Of a stretch of 64,000 nucleotides of DNA, positions 50,801 through 60,353 are shown one piece after another (the stretch's first letter is position 1; every line of letters starts with the position of its first letter). The translations under genes and the position numbers were made by a program. The notes under the pieces are model-generated. The model saw only the letters and a program-made list of their open reading frames with translations. It was not told the origin of the DNA and did not search any database. The DNA lies in NCBI RefSeq assembly GCF_002914525.1, contig NZ_LODW01000062.1, positions 1-64,000 of the forward strand, read 5' to 3'. The DNA is from Rhizobium hidalgonense (GTDB taxonomy: Bacteria > Pseudomonadota > Alphaproteobacteria > Rhizobiales > Rhizobiaceae).

Positions 50801-52411
50801 TCACGACTGCAGCGCGGTATCGCCCCAGTTTGAGACGGCCCAGCGCGGATTGTCGGAGACGTTGAGCACGCTGTCGCGCGCAACGGTGATGAAGCCCCAT
50901 TCCGCGACGTTGATCAGCGGCAGATCGGCGACGACGAGCTCCTGGAATTTTCGATAGAGATCCGTGCGGGCCGCCGTATCGACGGTCTCGGAGGCTTGCT
51001 TGATAATCTTGTCGAGCTCCGGATTGACGTAGCCGCCCTGGTTGGAGAAGGGCACGCCAGCAGGCGTGCCGGATTGAACGAGAATGGTGGTGGAGATTGC
51101 CGGATCGCCGCGGAAGACCGGCGGACCGACGGCAAGGTCGAAATCGTGATCTGTGTAAACCGCCTTCTGGTGTGCGGCCGCATCGGCATTGACGATTTCC
51201 GCATCGATGCCGATCACGGCGAGCGCCTGGCGAAGATAATCGCCGAACTGCCGGGTCTCGTTGAAATAGGGTGCGGGGCGCAGCTTTAGCTTGAAGCGGT
51301 TGCCGTCCGCGCCTTGTTTGTACCCTGCCTTGTCGAGAATATCGTTGGCGGCGGCAGGGTCGAATTCATAGGTCGCGACATCGGATGTATAGAATTCCGG
51401 CGCGTTCTTCGGCACCGGGCCGGTGGAAGCGGCTGCATAACCGAGGAAGATCGTGTCGACGACGAACTTCTTGTCGATCGCCTGTGCGATCGCCTGGCGG
51501 ACCCTGAGATCGGCGAGCTCCTTGCGGCGGTGATTGATCTCGACGACGAGCTGATAGGTCAGCGCCTCATAACCCTTGGAGATCACCTTGATGCCCTCGA
51601 CCTTGGAGATGCGGTCGAGATCGGCCAACGGCACCGCGGAGAAGGCGGCAAGCTGAATTTCGTCGGCTTCGAGTGCCGCACCCGCCGACGCGCGGTCGGG
51701 CAGCACGCGGAAGACGATCTCGTCGAGCTTCGGCTGATCCTTGTCCCAGTAGTTCTCATTGCGCGCCAGCCGGTAGTATTCGCCGGGCTTGTATTCGGCG
51801 AAGGTGAAGGGGCCGGTGCCGACAAGCTTGTTGTTGGCCGGATTGGTGGCGATATCGCTGCCGTCGAAAATGTGCTTGGCGACGACGCTTGTAACAACTG
51901 GCAGGGCATTGCGGATGAGCTGGAACGGCGTCGGCTTGGAGAAGCGGAAGATGGCGGTGTAATCGTCAGGGGTATCGACGGCTTCGAGATTGGCAAAGAC
52001 CAGGCGGCCGAGATTCTGCAACGGCTTCCAGATATTGAGCGCGGAAAAGGCGACATCGACCGAGGTGAATGGCTTGCCGTCGTGCCAGGTGACGCCGTCG
52101 CGCAGCTTGAAGGTGACGGAGAGGCCGTCGGGCGCCCCTTCCCAGGAGGTGGCAAGCCGCGGCGCCAGCCCGTCCTTGCCGTCGAACGAGGCCTCGGCCA
52201 GCGGCTCGATCACCTTGCTGGCGATGAAGAAGACGCCGTTCGAAGCGACAATGGCAGGGTTGAGGTTCTTCGGCTCGGAATCTGCCGCAACGATCAGCCG
52301 GCCGCCGGCAGGCGTGGCCTGCGCCAGCGCCTGGCGAGCGAGCGCCGTCGAAGCGAGGAGCAGGGCGGTGCCCTTCATCAGCGTGCGCCGCGAGATAGAT
52401 GCTACGGTCAT
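50801..52411 (-). CDS. peptide/nickel-type ABC transporter substrate-binding protein
   Basis: This 536-residue periplasmic protein has a twin-arginine signal (SISRRTLMKGTALLLASTAL, cleavage near ARQALAQA). Cluster-C binding-protein markers include DSEPKNLNPAI, LRDGVTWHDGKPFTSVDVAF and VGTGPFTFAEYKPGEYYRL. AGGAGGGG supports the ATG at 52411. Tat export suggests folding in the cytoplasm, perhaps with a cofactor. It lies between a DszA-like monooxygenase and its own permeases, so an organosulfur compound or sulfur-containing peptide is a reasonable ligand. Confidence 0.92.
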   Translation of the reverse strand: MTVASISRRTLMKGTALLLASTALARQALAQATPAGGRLIVAADSEPKNLNPAIVASNGVFFIASKVIEPLAEASFDGKDGLAPRLATSWEGAPDGLSVTFKLRDGVTWHDGKPFTSVDVAFSALNIWKPLQNLGRLVFANLEAVDTPDDYTAIFRFSKPTPFQLIRNALPVVTSVVAKHIFDGSDIATNPANNKLVGTGPFTFAEYKPGEYYRLARNENYWDKDQPKLDEIVFRVLPDRASAGAALEADEIQLAAFSAVPLADLDRISKVEGIKVISKGYEALTYQLVVEINHRRKELADLRVRQAIAQAIDKKFVVDTIFLGYAAASTGPVPKNAPEFYTSDVATYEFDPAAANDILDKAGYKQGADGNRFKLKLRPAPYFNETRQFGDYLRQALAVIGIDAEIVNADAAAHQKAVYTDHDFDLAVGPPVFRGDPAISTTILVQSGTPAGVPFSNQGGYVNPELDKIIKQASETVDTAARTDLYRKFQELVVADLPLINVAEWGFITVARDSVLNVSDNPRWAVSNWGDTALQS

Positions 52412-52534
52412 GACCCCTCCTGATCGATCGAATTTCAAGCGCTCATATTCAGGGTGAAATGGCGATTGTCATAGAGGTTAAATTCTAAACCTCGGACACC
52501 GCGAGACATTTTTTGTCACCCAGCCATTATTCGC

Positions 52535-53932
52535 TCAACCACTGGCCGCGAAACGGGCGGGCTCCTTGAAGAGATTGCGATAGGCCGCACCCGGATGCGG
52601 GGCAACAAGACGCGGTCCGGCGCGCCCGAGTTTTTCCCGCAGCGTCCCCTTGGTATAGTCGGTCTTGTAGACGCCGCGTTTCTGCAGTTCCGGCACCAGC
52701 AGATCGACCGCATCCTCAAAACTTTCGGGCGTGACGGCATAGGCAAGGTTGAAGCCGTCGACATCAGTGTCCTCGATCCATTCCTGCATCAGATCAGCGA
52801 CGGTCTGCGGCGAGCCGACGAAAACCGGGCCGAAACCGCCGACGCCGACCCAGTCGGCCATTTCGCGCACCGTCCATTCCTTGGCCGGATCGATTGTCGT
52901 GAAGGTCTCGACCGCCGACTGCACCGCATTGGTATGACGGTGGCGCAGCACCTCGTCCGGCTCGAACTGACCGAAATCGATACCGGTCCAGCCGGAAATC
53001 AGCGTCAGCGCGCCCTCGAAGGAGGCGTATTTGCGGTACTCGTTGAACTTCCGCTGCGCCTCGGCATCCGTCTCGCCGAGGACGACGGTCTGCAGGTTGA
53101 AGGCGAGGATTTCCCGCGGGTTGCGGCCGATGCGTTCGGCGGCCTCGCGGACATTGGCGACGTAGCGCTTGAGCACGGGTTTCGACGGCGCCGCCACAAA
53201 AATGCATTCGGCATGGGCGCCGGCGAAATCCTTGCCGCGGCTGGAAGCGCCAGCCTGGTAGAGCACTGGTGTGCGCTGCGGCGAAGGCTCGCTCAAGTGA
53301 ATGCCCGGCACGTTGAAATGCTTGCCGGAGTGGCCGATCGCATGAACCTTATCAGGGTGGGTGAAAATGCCGGTCTCGCGATCGCGGACAACCGCGCCGT
53401 CCTCCCAGCTTCCCTCCCAGAGCTTGTAGCAGACCTCCAGATATTCCTCGGCAAGGTCGTAGCGATCGTCATGTCTTGTCTGCGCGGGCTGGCCGATATT
53501 GAGCGCGCCGCTGTTGAGATAGGAGGTGACGATATTCCAGCCGACGCGCCCCTTGGTCAGGTGGTCGAGCGTCGAGATGCGGCGGGCGAAGGTATAGGGA
53601 TGCTCGAATGAAAGCGATGCCGTCAGGCCGAAACCGAGGTGCTCGGTCGCATAAGCCATGGTCGGGATGAGCTGCAGCGGATCGTTGACCGGGACCTGCG
53701 CCGAATGGCGAAGAGCCGCATCGACATTGCCGTTCAGCACATCGTAGACGCCGAGCACGTCGGCAATGAACAGCCCGTCGAACTTGCCGCGCTCCAGCGT
53801 CTTTGCAAGATGCACCCAGTAGTCGAGATCCTTGTAGGTCCAGGACTTGTCGCGCGGATGGCGCCAGAGCCCCGGCGACTGGTGTCCGACGCAATTCATG
53901 TCGAAGGCGTTCAGCCTGATTTGGCGGGTCAT
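52535..53932 (-). CDS. NtaA/SnaA/DszA-family FMNH2-dependent monooxygenase
   Basis: This 465-residue luciferase-like TIM-barrel oxygenase uses FMNH2 from a separate reductase. It is intact: NAFDMNCVGHQSPGLWRHPR near the start, STLDHLTKGRVGWNIVTSYL near residue 120, and VLYQAGASSRGKDFAGAHAE near residue 230 are family landmarks. Members oxidise sulfones, nitrilotriacetate or pristinamycin. It is a close paralogue of the frameshifted gene at 11564-12923. It sits 19 bp after a ribose-type permease and upstream of a peptide-type binding protein. Confidence 0.93.
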   Translation of the reverse strand: MTRQIRLNAFDMNCVGHQSPGLWRHPRDKSWTYKDLDYWVHLAKTLERGKFDGLFIADVLGVYDVLNGNVDAALRHSAQVPVNDPLQLIPTMAYATEHLGFGLTASLSFEHPYTFARRISTLDHLTKGRVGWNIVTSYLNSGALNIGQPAQTRHDDRYDLAEEYLEVCYKLWEGSWEDGAVVRDRETGIFTHPDKVHAIGHSGKHFNVPGIHLSEPSPQRTPVLYQAGASSRGKDFAGAHAECIFVAAPSKPVLKRYVANVREAAERIGRNPREILAFNLQTVVLGETDAEAQRKFNEYRKYASFEGALTLISGWTGIDFGQFEPDEVLRHRHTNAVQSAVETFTTIDPAKEWTVREMADWVGVGGFGPVFVGSPQTVADLMQEWIEDTDVDGFNLAYAVTPESFEDAVDLLVPELQKRGVYKTDYTKGTLREKLGRAGPRLVAPHPGAAYRNLFKEPARFAASG

Positions 53933-53951
53933 GTCTTTTCTTCCTTGGAAT

Positions 53952-55013
53952 TTAAGAATTGCTGCGGCCGAGGCCGTAGGTCAGGGCTAAGGCTGCGACG
54001 AGCACGGCGCCCTTGACGAAATCCTGGGTGTAGTAGGGAGCGTTCAGCATGGTGAGGCCGTTCAGGAGCACGCCGACGAAGACGGCGCCGGCGATGGTGC
54101 CGAGCACGTTCGGTCGGCGCAGATTGAGAACGGCAAAGCCGATCAGCGCGGCGGCGACAGAATCCATCAGCAGCGAGCCGCCGGAGGAAATGTCGCCGCG
54201 CCCGACGCGGGCGGCAATGACGATGCCGCCGAGCGAGGCCAGCGTGCCCGACAGGACATAGGCCAGCGTCTTCAGCCTGACGGTCGAGGCGCCGGCAAGC
54301 CGGGTGGCGACCTCGTTGCCGCCTGTCGCAAACAGCAGCCGACCGATGCGGGTGCGTTCGGTGAGAATGAAAAGCGCGACGGCGACCGCCGTCATCAGCA
54401 CCACGGAAACGGGCAAGGTGCCGAGGATGCTGTAGCGGCCGATCAGCAGGAAGACGGGGTCGTAGGCGCCGGTCGCCTTCGAGCCGTCAGGCAGCGTGAG
54501 GCCTGCTGAAATCGACCGGCCGGCAGTCGGGATCAGCTGCAGGCCGGAAAGCAGGAACATTGTCGACAATGTCGCCAGCAGGTCCGGCACCTTCAGGCGG
54601 ACGATCAGCAGGGCGTTGACGAGTCCGACCAAGGCGCCGAAGGCGAGCACCAGCGGCACCGTCGCATAGGCATCCAGACCCCAGACGATCATCGCATAGC
54701 TCGCCGCCATGACGCTTGATGCGGCGACCGCGCCGATCGACAGGTCGAAGCCGCCAACAGCCAGCGTGACGGTGACGCCGGCCCCGAGGATCGCAACCAC
54801 CGACACTGCCTGCAGGATGCTCATCAGATTGGCAATATTGATGAAGGCGGGCTCGGCGATGGCAAAGCCCACGACGAGAGCCGCAAGCAGGATGAACACC
54901 GCGCCCACCCGCAGGAAGGCCCCGAGAGCGGCGAGACGGCCGCTCTCGGCTTCAGGCGGCGCCTTTGGCCGCGCGCTTGCCTGGGAAAGAGTGTCGTTGT
55001 CGATCGTCGTCAT
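53952..55013 (-). CDS. CUT2 (ribose-type) ABC transporter permease
   Basis: This 353-residue membrane protein has about ten helices. Typical RbsC-like segments are INIANLMSILQAVSVVAILG, LAVGGFDLSIGAVAASSVMA and FATGGNEVATRLAGASTVRL. The start overlaps the ATPase stop by four bases. The binding protein is encoded divergently at 56730. Confidence 0.92.
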   Translation of the reverse strand: MTTIDNDTLSQASARPKAPPEAESGRLAALGAFLRVGAVFILLAALVVGFAIAEPAFINIANLMSILQAVSVVAILGAGVTVTLAVGGFDLSIGAVAASSVMAASYAMIVWGLDAYATVPLVLAFGALVGLVNALLIVRLKVPDLLATLSTMFLLSGLQLIPTAGRSISAGLTLPDGSKATGAYDPVFLLIGRYSILGTLPVSVVLMTAVAVALFILTERTRIGRLLFATGGNEVATRLAGASTVRLKTLAYVLSGTLASLGGIVIAARVGRGDISSGGSLLMDSVAAALIGFAVLNLRRPNVLGTIAGAVFVGVLLNGLTMLNAPYYTQDFVKGAVLVAALALTYGLGRSNS

Positions 55014-56494
55014 GCGGATATTTCCTGAGTGGCGGAAAGAGCGGCAAAGCCGCTTGCAGCGGGTTCCAACACGTGGTGGTCGATGACCAGGATGCGGTCG
55101 GCCACCTCATAGGCCTCCTCCGGATCGGAGGTCGCGATCATCGTCGCCCGGTCGGTGCGGGAACGGATTGCCCGGATGATGTCGTGGCGGGCGCCGACGT
55201 CGACGCCCTGAAAGGGTTCGTCGAGCAGCAGCAGCCGGCTTGGTTCCGCCTCCCAGCGGGCGATCACCGCCTTCTGCTGGTTGCCGCCGGACAGCGACCA
55301 GATCGAAGCGAGCGGGCCGGCGGCCTTGATACCGAGGCGGGCAATCGCCCGCTCGGCCTCGCGCCGCTCCCGTCCGCCGAGGAGAAAACCGTGCGGATAC
55401 CATTTGTCGAGATGCGGCAGGCTGATCGTCGCCGACAGCGAATGGCCGGGCCATGCCGGCGGCATCAGCGAGGAACGATGCCGGTCTTCGGCCGCCATCG
55501 CGATACCCGCCGCGATCGCTTCGGCCGGGCTTTTCGGCCGGTAGGGACGGCCGTCGAGGAACATCGCACCGCGGTGAAGCGCCGTCACGCCGAAGATCGC
55601 CTGGAGCAGCCGGCTCTTGCCGGCGCCGAGCACGCCGGTCACAGCCACCACCTCGCCTGCATGCAGCGACAGATCGAAGGTCACACTTCCGGGCAGAAGA
55701 TTGATATCGCGCATTTCGAAAATCGCAGGTCCTGTCGCCGGCCGGGCATCCGGCCGGGCCGCATCCAGCCTGCGGCCGATCATCGTCTCGATGGCGGCCC
55801 AAAAATTGATCGGCCGCGCGAAGGTGCCGACGACGCGGCCGCCGCGCATGACAAGCGCGCGGTCGGCAATGGCTTCGAGATCGGCTGTGCGATGGGAGAT
55901 ATAGAGGATTGCCAGGCCCCGCTCGCGAAGCCTGAGCAGAATATCGAAGAGGCGGCGGCTTTCCTCTCCGGAAAGGCTCGCCGTCGGCTCGTCAAGGATG
56001 AGGAGGTCGGCGCGGTTGGCAAGCGCTCGGGCGATTGCCACGAGTTGCCGGTCGGCGCTGGTGAGTTCGCCGAAATCACGATCGAGCGGAAGGCTGAAAC
56101 CGACAGCATCGAGCATGGCTTGTGCGGCGCGACGAATGCCGGCGCGCGAGACGAAGAAGGGTGTGCTGCGATCGGCGAACCGGTTGAGAAGCAGGGCATC
56201 GGCAACAGTCAGTCCGGCGGCGCCGACCAGATCGGTCGACTGATGCACGGTGACGACGCCGGCTCTTGCCGCTTCGGCCGGGCTGCGTGGTGCAAAGGGG
56301 CGGCCGTCGAAACTGACCCTGCCGCCGTCGGCCGCAAGCACGCCGGACAGGATCTTGACCAGCGTCGATTTGCCCGCGCCATTGGCCCCCATCAGTGCCA
56401 CGATCTCGCCACGCTCCATCGAAAGATCGGCACCGGCAAGTGCCCGTGTCGAGCCGAAGCTGCGGGTGAGGTTTTCGATCTGAAGAAGCGGCAT
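55010..56494 (-). CDS. CUT2 (ribose-type) ABC transporter ATP-binding protein, two ATPase domains
   Basis: This 494-residue tandem ATPase has domain 1 with Walker A GANGAGKSTLVKILSG and Walker B LILDEPTASLSGEE. Its signature is altered (ELTSADRQLVAIARAL), as usual for this family. Domain 2 has a degenerate Walker A (GVLGAGKSRLLQAIFG), signature LSGGNQQKAVIARW and LLLDEPFQGVDVGAR. I chose the ATG at 56494 (MPLLQIENLTRSFG); the upstream 33 codons look non-coding. Confidence 0.92.
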   Translation of the reverse strand: MPLLQIENLTRSFGSTRALAGADLSMERGEIVALMGANGAGKSTLVKILSGVLAADGGRVSFDGRPFAPRSPAEAARAGVVTVHQSTDLVGAAGLTVADALLLNRFADRSTPFFVSRAGIRRAAQAMLDAVGFSLPLDRDFGELTSADRQLVAIARALANRADLLILDEPTASLSGEESRRLFDILLRLRERGLAILYISHRTADLEAIADRALVMRGGRVVGTFARPINFWAAIETMIGRRLDAARPDARPATGPAIFEMRDINLLPGSVTFDLSLHAGEVVAVTGVLGAGKSRLLQAIFGVTALHRGAMFLDGRPYRPKSPAEAIAAGIAMAAEDRHRSSLMPPAWPGHSLSATISLPHLDKWYPHGFLLGGRERREAERAIARLGIKAAGPLASIWSLSGGNQQKAVIARWEAEPSRLLLLDEPFQGVDVGARHDIIRAIRSRTDRATMIATSDPEEAYEVADRILVIDHHVLEPAASGFAALSATQEISA

Positions 56495-56729
56495 CGATTC
56501 TGTCCGGGGCTGTATCGGTATCGGGAGTGTGCCCTCTCCGGACGGTCGAACTCCAGGCACGCCTTTCCCTTGCAAACTGTCTGCGGGAAACAAAGAATCT
56601 CCCGCAGCAGGTAAAATCGGATCATTTACTCTACTAAAAACATAGAGATTATATCTAAATAATCCAACGCGTCGCGAGGGCTGCCGGTCCTGTCAGACGA
56701 CGCCTCTTTTTGCTAAAAGGAACGCGACG

Positions 56730-57776
56730 ATGAAATCCCTCGCACGGCTTGCACTGTCTGCCGCCGTCATTCCCTTCATCTTCATTCAGGGTGCAAGCGC
56801 CGACGGCCTGTCCGGCGCGCCGGCGCCCTTCGACCAGGGTGGCGTGAAGGTAGCACTGATCAGCTACATCTCGGCTGGTGATTTCTTCCAGGCCTATCAG
56901 GCCGGTGCTGAGGCCCAGGCCAAGGCGCTGGATATCGACCTGCGCGTCTTCCCCGGCCGGCAGGACGCTGCCGAGCAGCGGGAGCAGATCCTGCAGGCGA
57001 TCAATCTCGGCGTCTCCGGCATCGTCATCGATCACGGTCTGCCGGAATCGCTCGGCGATGTCGTGCAGCAGGCCCTCGACAAGGGCATCAAGGTGGTGGC
57101 CTTCGACGTGAACCTCAACAATCCGAAGATTCCGCAGGTGGAGCAGAGCGATCACGAACTCGCATCATTGGCTCTCGAACAGGCGGTGAAGGACAATGGC
57201 AAGAGCTTCAGCGCCGGCTACGTCTATGTCGCCGGCTTTGCGCCGCTCGACCGCCGCAACGAAGTCTGGGATAAGTTCAAGTCCGAAAATACCGGCGTGG
57301 TCGAAAAAGCCCGCTTCGGCAATGTCAGCGACACGACGGCGACCTCGACCGCCGACCAGGCGAAGGCCGCGCTCACCGCCAATCCCGATATTTCAGTCGT
57401 CTTCGCTCCCTATGACGAATTCGCCCGTGGCGTGAAGCTCGCCGCCAACGACCTCGGCATATCGAAAAAGCTCAAGATCTATTCGGCCGACGTTTCCACG
57501 GCCGATATCCAGGAAATCACCGAGGAAGGCAGCCCGTGGGTCGCGACCGTCGCGACCAACCCGGCCGTCGTCGGAGCCGTTTCCATCCGCGCCGCCGCCC
57601 TCGAAATCGCCGGCCAGACGGTTCCCCATCAGATTACCGTGAAGCCGGCGCTGCTGACGCAGGAGAGCCTGCGCGCGGCCGGCGTCAAGACGATCGAGGA
57701 ACTGGCCGCAAAGATCCCGGCCTTCAGCACGAGCGACGCGGCGACCGCGAGCTGGATCCCCGACAAGCTGTTCTAG
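56730..57776 (+). CDS. CUT2 (ribose-type) ABC transporter substrate-binding protein
   Basis: This 348-residue periplasmic protein has a signal peptide ending around GASADGL (residue 25). The type I fold shows VALISYISAGDFFQAYQAGA and SGIVIDHGLPESLGDVVQQA. It is transcribed away from its ATPase and permease genes across 235 bp, an arrangement that puts both units under one control region. The gene is followed by an acyl-CoA-dehydrogenase-like flavoprotein, not by sugar genes, so the ligand may not be a plain sugar. Confidence 0.92.
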   Translation: MKSLARLALSAAVIPFIFIQGASADGLSGAPAPFDQGGVKVALISYISAGDFFQAYQAGAEAQAKALDIDLRVFPGRQDAAEQREQILQAINLGVSGIVIDHGLPESLGDVVQQALDKGIKVVAFDVNLNNPKIPQVEQSDHELASLALEQAVKDNGKSFSAGYVYVAGFAPLDRRNEVWDKFKSENTGVVEKARFGNVSDTTATSTADQAKAALTANPDISVVFAPYDEFARGVKLAANDLGISKKLKIYSADVSTADIQEITEEGSPWVATVATNPAVVGAVSIRAAALEIAGQTVPHQITVKPALLTQESLRAAGVKTIEELAAKIPAFSTSDAATASWIPDKLF

Positions 57777-57848
57777 GGCTTTCACTTCGATCCTTCCGGC
57801 GGGGGCGGCAGCTCGCGCCGGATCCTCTTTTCAATTGGAGTTCCGCTA

Positions 57849-59057
57849 ATGAGCCAGTCCAATGTCATCTTCGCGGTGAGCCGCAACCCGACGCGAGAAG
57901 ACCTCTTTGCCCGGGCCGAGGAGATCTCGGCCGACCTCTCCCGGCGCGCCGCCGATCTCGACCGCGACGGCCGGCCGCCGTTTGCCGAGATCGTCAAACT
58001 GAAGAATGCCGGGCTGCTCAACGCGCTGCATCAGATAGAAATCGGCGGCAGCGGCCTCGATTGGGTCGACGGGCTGAAGCTCGTGCGCATTCTTGCCCGC
58101 GGCGAAAGCTCGATCGGCCAGCTGCTCGGCTACCACTATGTCAACAGCCAATATATCTATTGGGCGCTCGAACCCGCGCGCGCCCATGCGCTGGGCAGCG
58201 AGACGGTGGCAAAGAACCTCTATTGGGGTGCAGCCGTCAATCCGCGCGACCCCGGACTGGTGCTCACCCGCCGCGGCAACGGCTATGTGCTGAACGGCCG
58301 CAAATCCTTCTCAACCGCCGCCCGGGTGTCCGACTACATCAATGCCAATGCGACGCTCGACGACAAGATCGCCGGCTTCGCCGTGCCGACCAATCGCCCG
58401 GGTTACGTCGCCAACGATGACTGGGACAATATCGGCCAACGCCTGTCCGACAGCGGCAGCGTCGAGTTCCACGATTTCCCCGTCTACGAGGAGGATTTCG
58501 TCGGCGTCCCCGCCGCAGCGGATGTGGCGCCGCCTGTTTTGTCGACCTTCAACACACCGTTCATCCAACTGGTCTTCGTCAATTTTTATCTCGGCACGGC
58601 CGAAGGCGCGCTGCAGGCGGCCGTCGATTATGTCAGAACCACCACCCGGCCGTGGATCACCTCAGGCGTCGAGCGCGCCGCCGACGATCCCTATATCCTT
58701 GAGCGCGTCGGCGAATTCACCGCGACACTGAAGGCCTCAGTAGCCCTTGCCGACAGCGCGGCATCAGCAGTGCAGGCCGGCCTTGCCCGCGGCCGCGATG
58801 TAACGGCGCGCGAGCGCGGCGAAGCGGCGGCGGAAGCCTATGCCGCCAAGGTCCACGCCACCCATGCCTCGCTCGACATTACCTCGCGCGTCTTCGAGTT
58901 GACGGGCGCACGCTCGACCGCGGACAAACACCGCTTCGACCGGTTCTGGCGAAATGTCCGCACCCACACGCTGCACGATCCGGTGTTCTACAAGGCGAGG
59001 GAAGTCGGTGAATTCGTGCTGAACAGCAGGATACCGGAGGTCAGCCTTTACAGTTGA
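57849..59057 (+). CDS. acyl-CoA dehydrogenase-fold flavoprotein, DszC/SfnB-like
   Basis: This 402-residue protein has the acyl-CoA dehydrogenase fold but resembles FMNH2-dependent monooxygenases such as DszC. GYHYVNSQYIYWALEPARA and NGRKSFSTAARVSDYINANA lie in the first two domains. The C-terminal FDRFWRNVRTHTLHDPV is a landmark of the DszC/SfnB group and is shared with the next gene. The catalytic glutamate of true dehydrogenases is not obvious. It follows the binding-protein gene by 72 bp, probably in one transcript. Confidence 0.88.
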   Translation: MSQSNVIFAVSRNPTREDLFARAEEISADLSRRAADLDRDGRPPFAEIVKLKNAGLLNALHQIEIGGSGLDWVDGLKLVRILARGESSIGQLLGYHYVNSQYIYWALEPARAHALGSETVAKNLYWGAAVNPRDPGLVLTRRGNGYVLNGRKSFSTAARVSDYINANATLDDKIAGFAVPTNRPGYVANDDWDNIGQRLSDSGSVEFHDFPVYEEDFVGVPAAADVAPPVLSTFNTPFIQLVFVNFYLGTAEGALQAAVDYVRTTTRPWITSGVERAADDPYILERVGEFTATLKASVALADSAASAVQAGLARGRDVTARERGEAAAEAYAAKVHATHASLDITSRVFELTGARSTADKHRFDRFWRNVRTHTLHDPVFYKAREVGEFVLNSRIPEVSLYS

Positions 59058-59081
59058 GGCGAGCGCTTCCATATGGAAAGC

Positions 59082-59113
59082 AAACCCCGCTGCCGGCGCC
59101 GGCAGCGGGGTTT
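59082..59113. terminator. perfect palindrome, bidirectional terminator
   Basis: A 32-bp perfect palindrome (two 16-bp arms, AAACCCCGCTGCCGGC and its complement) lies between two convergent flavoprotein genes. A and T tracts at its ends let it stop transcription from both sides. Confidence 0.75.
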
Positions 59114-59135
59114 TCATTTGGAATAAGCCGAAGAC

Positions 59136-60353
59136 TCAGAGCGCGCCGTTCTTCGGCGGCGTCACGCCGTTCAGATGATAATTGCCGACGACGTGGTATT
59201 TCCAGCGCACCGGGTCGTGCAGCGTGTGGGTGCGGGCATTGCGCCAGTGGCGGTCGAGATTGAGGCCGATCTGCACGGACGAGGTTCCGGCGAGCTCGAA
59301 GAGCGTATTCGAAGCCTCGAGCGCCACCTCTGTTGTCAGCACCTTGGCGGCGGCGACCGCCAGCGTCGCGGCGATCACCTTTTCCTCCGTCGTCTCGACC
59401 TGCGCGGCATCGACCTTGTGGCCGGCGCGCTCGACGAGGGCCGTTGCGGCTTCCAGCCGGATGGCAATCTGCCCGACCTTGGCGATCGTCAGCGGATCGT
59501 CGGAGGCGCGCTCGAGGCCGCTATCCATCCAGGGGCGCGATTTCGTCCTGACGAACTCAAGCGTTTCGGCAAAGGCCGCCCTGGCGATGCCGAGATCGAC
59601 GCCGGCATGGATGATCTGGCCGACGGATCCGATCGTCGTCGGCCGCTCGAAGCCCTTGTGGTGGAAGACAACGGAATCGGCACTGACATAGACATTCTCG
59701 AAAATCGTCGTGCCGCTACCGGTGGTGCGCTGGCCGAAACCGTCCCAATCGTCGACGATCTCGACGCCTTCAGTGCCCTTCGGCACGAAAGCCATGGTCA
59801 GCCGCTCCTCCGCATCGAGCGCAAAGACGGTGATCCAGTCGGCGAAGAGGACGCCGGTCGAATAGAATTTGCGGCCGTTGATCCGGTAACCCGGGCCGTC
59901 GCGCGTGATGCGGGTGTTGTAATGGCCGACCGTCTTAGTGCCGCGCTCGGAAAGCGCGTTGCCGAAGCGGTCGCCGGCAAGCACCCGACCGAAGAAATAG
60001 CGCTGCTGCTCCTCGCTGCCGTCGGTTCTGAGCGCCTCGAGAATATAGAAATGGTTCTGCGGGATCTGGCCGATCGAACCGTCCGCCTGCGCCAGGATCG
60101 CGGTGATCTCGGCAAGCACGGCGTTGGACACGTCGAGCCCGCCATATTGCGCTGGCACGGTGATCGCCAGAAGTCCGGACTGCGCGAGAAGATCGAGTTC
60201 GGCAAAGGGCAGGAGACGGTCGGCGTCGCGCTCGGCGGCGCGCGCGGCAAATTGCGTCGCCAGCCTGCGGGCGGTTGCGATCGCTTCCTCGTCGCTGCCG
60301 ATACGGGCGGCCACCGGCCGGATCTGATCTGCTTGCCTCAGCACGGTATTCAT
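59136..60353 (-). CDS. sfnB: SfnB-family sulfur acquisition oxidoreductase
   Basis: This 405-residue acyl-CoA-dehydrogenase-fold flavoprotein belongs to the SfnB group linked to dimethyl sulfone and related sulfur use. Markers are ITVPAQYGGLDVSNAVLAEI, SIGQIPQNHFYILEALRTDG, RINGRKFYSTGVLFADWITV and the C-terminal LDRHWRNARTHTLHDPV. I chose the ATG at 60353 (MNTVLRQADQIRP), preceded by GGAGA; the one at 60416 adds unrelated residues. It diverges from a DszA-like monooxygenase gene at 60670. Confidence 0.9.
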   Translation of the reverse strand: MNTVLRQADQIRPVAARIGSDEEAIATARRLATQFAARAAERDADRLLPFAELDLLAQSGLLAITVPAQYGGLDVSNAVLAEITAILAQADGSIGQIPQNHFYILEALRTDGSEEQQRYFFGRVLAGDRFGNALSERGTKTVGHYNTRITRDGPGYRINGRKFYSTGVLFADWITVFALDAEERLTMAFVPKGTEGVEIVDDWDGFGQRTTGSGTTIFENVYVSADSVVFHHKGFERPTTIGSVGQIIHAGVDLGIARAAFAETLEFVRTKSRPWMDSGLERASDDPLTIAKVGQIAIRLEAATALVERAGHKVDAAQVETTEEKVIAATLAVAAAKVLTTEVALEASNTLFELAGTSSVQIGLNLDRHWRNARTHTLHDPVRWKYHVVGNYHLNGVTPPKNGAL

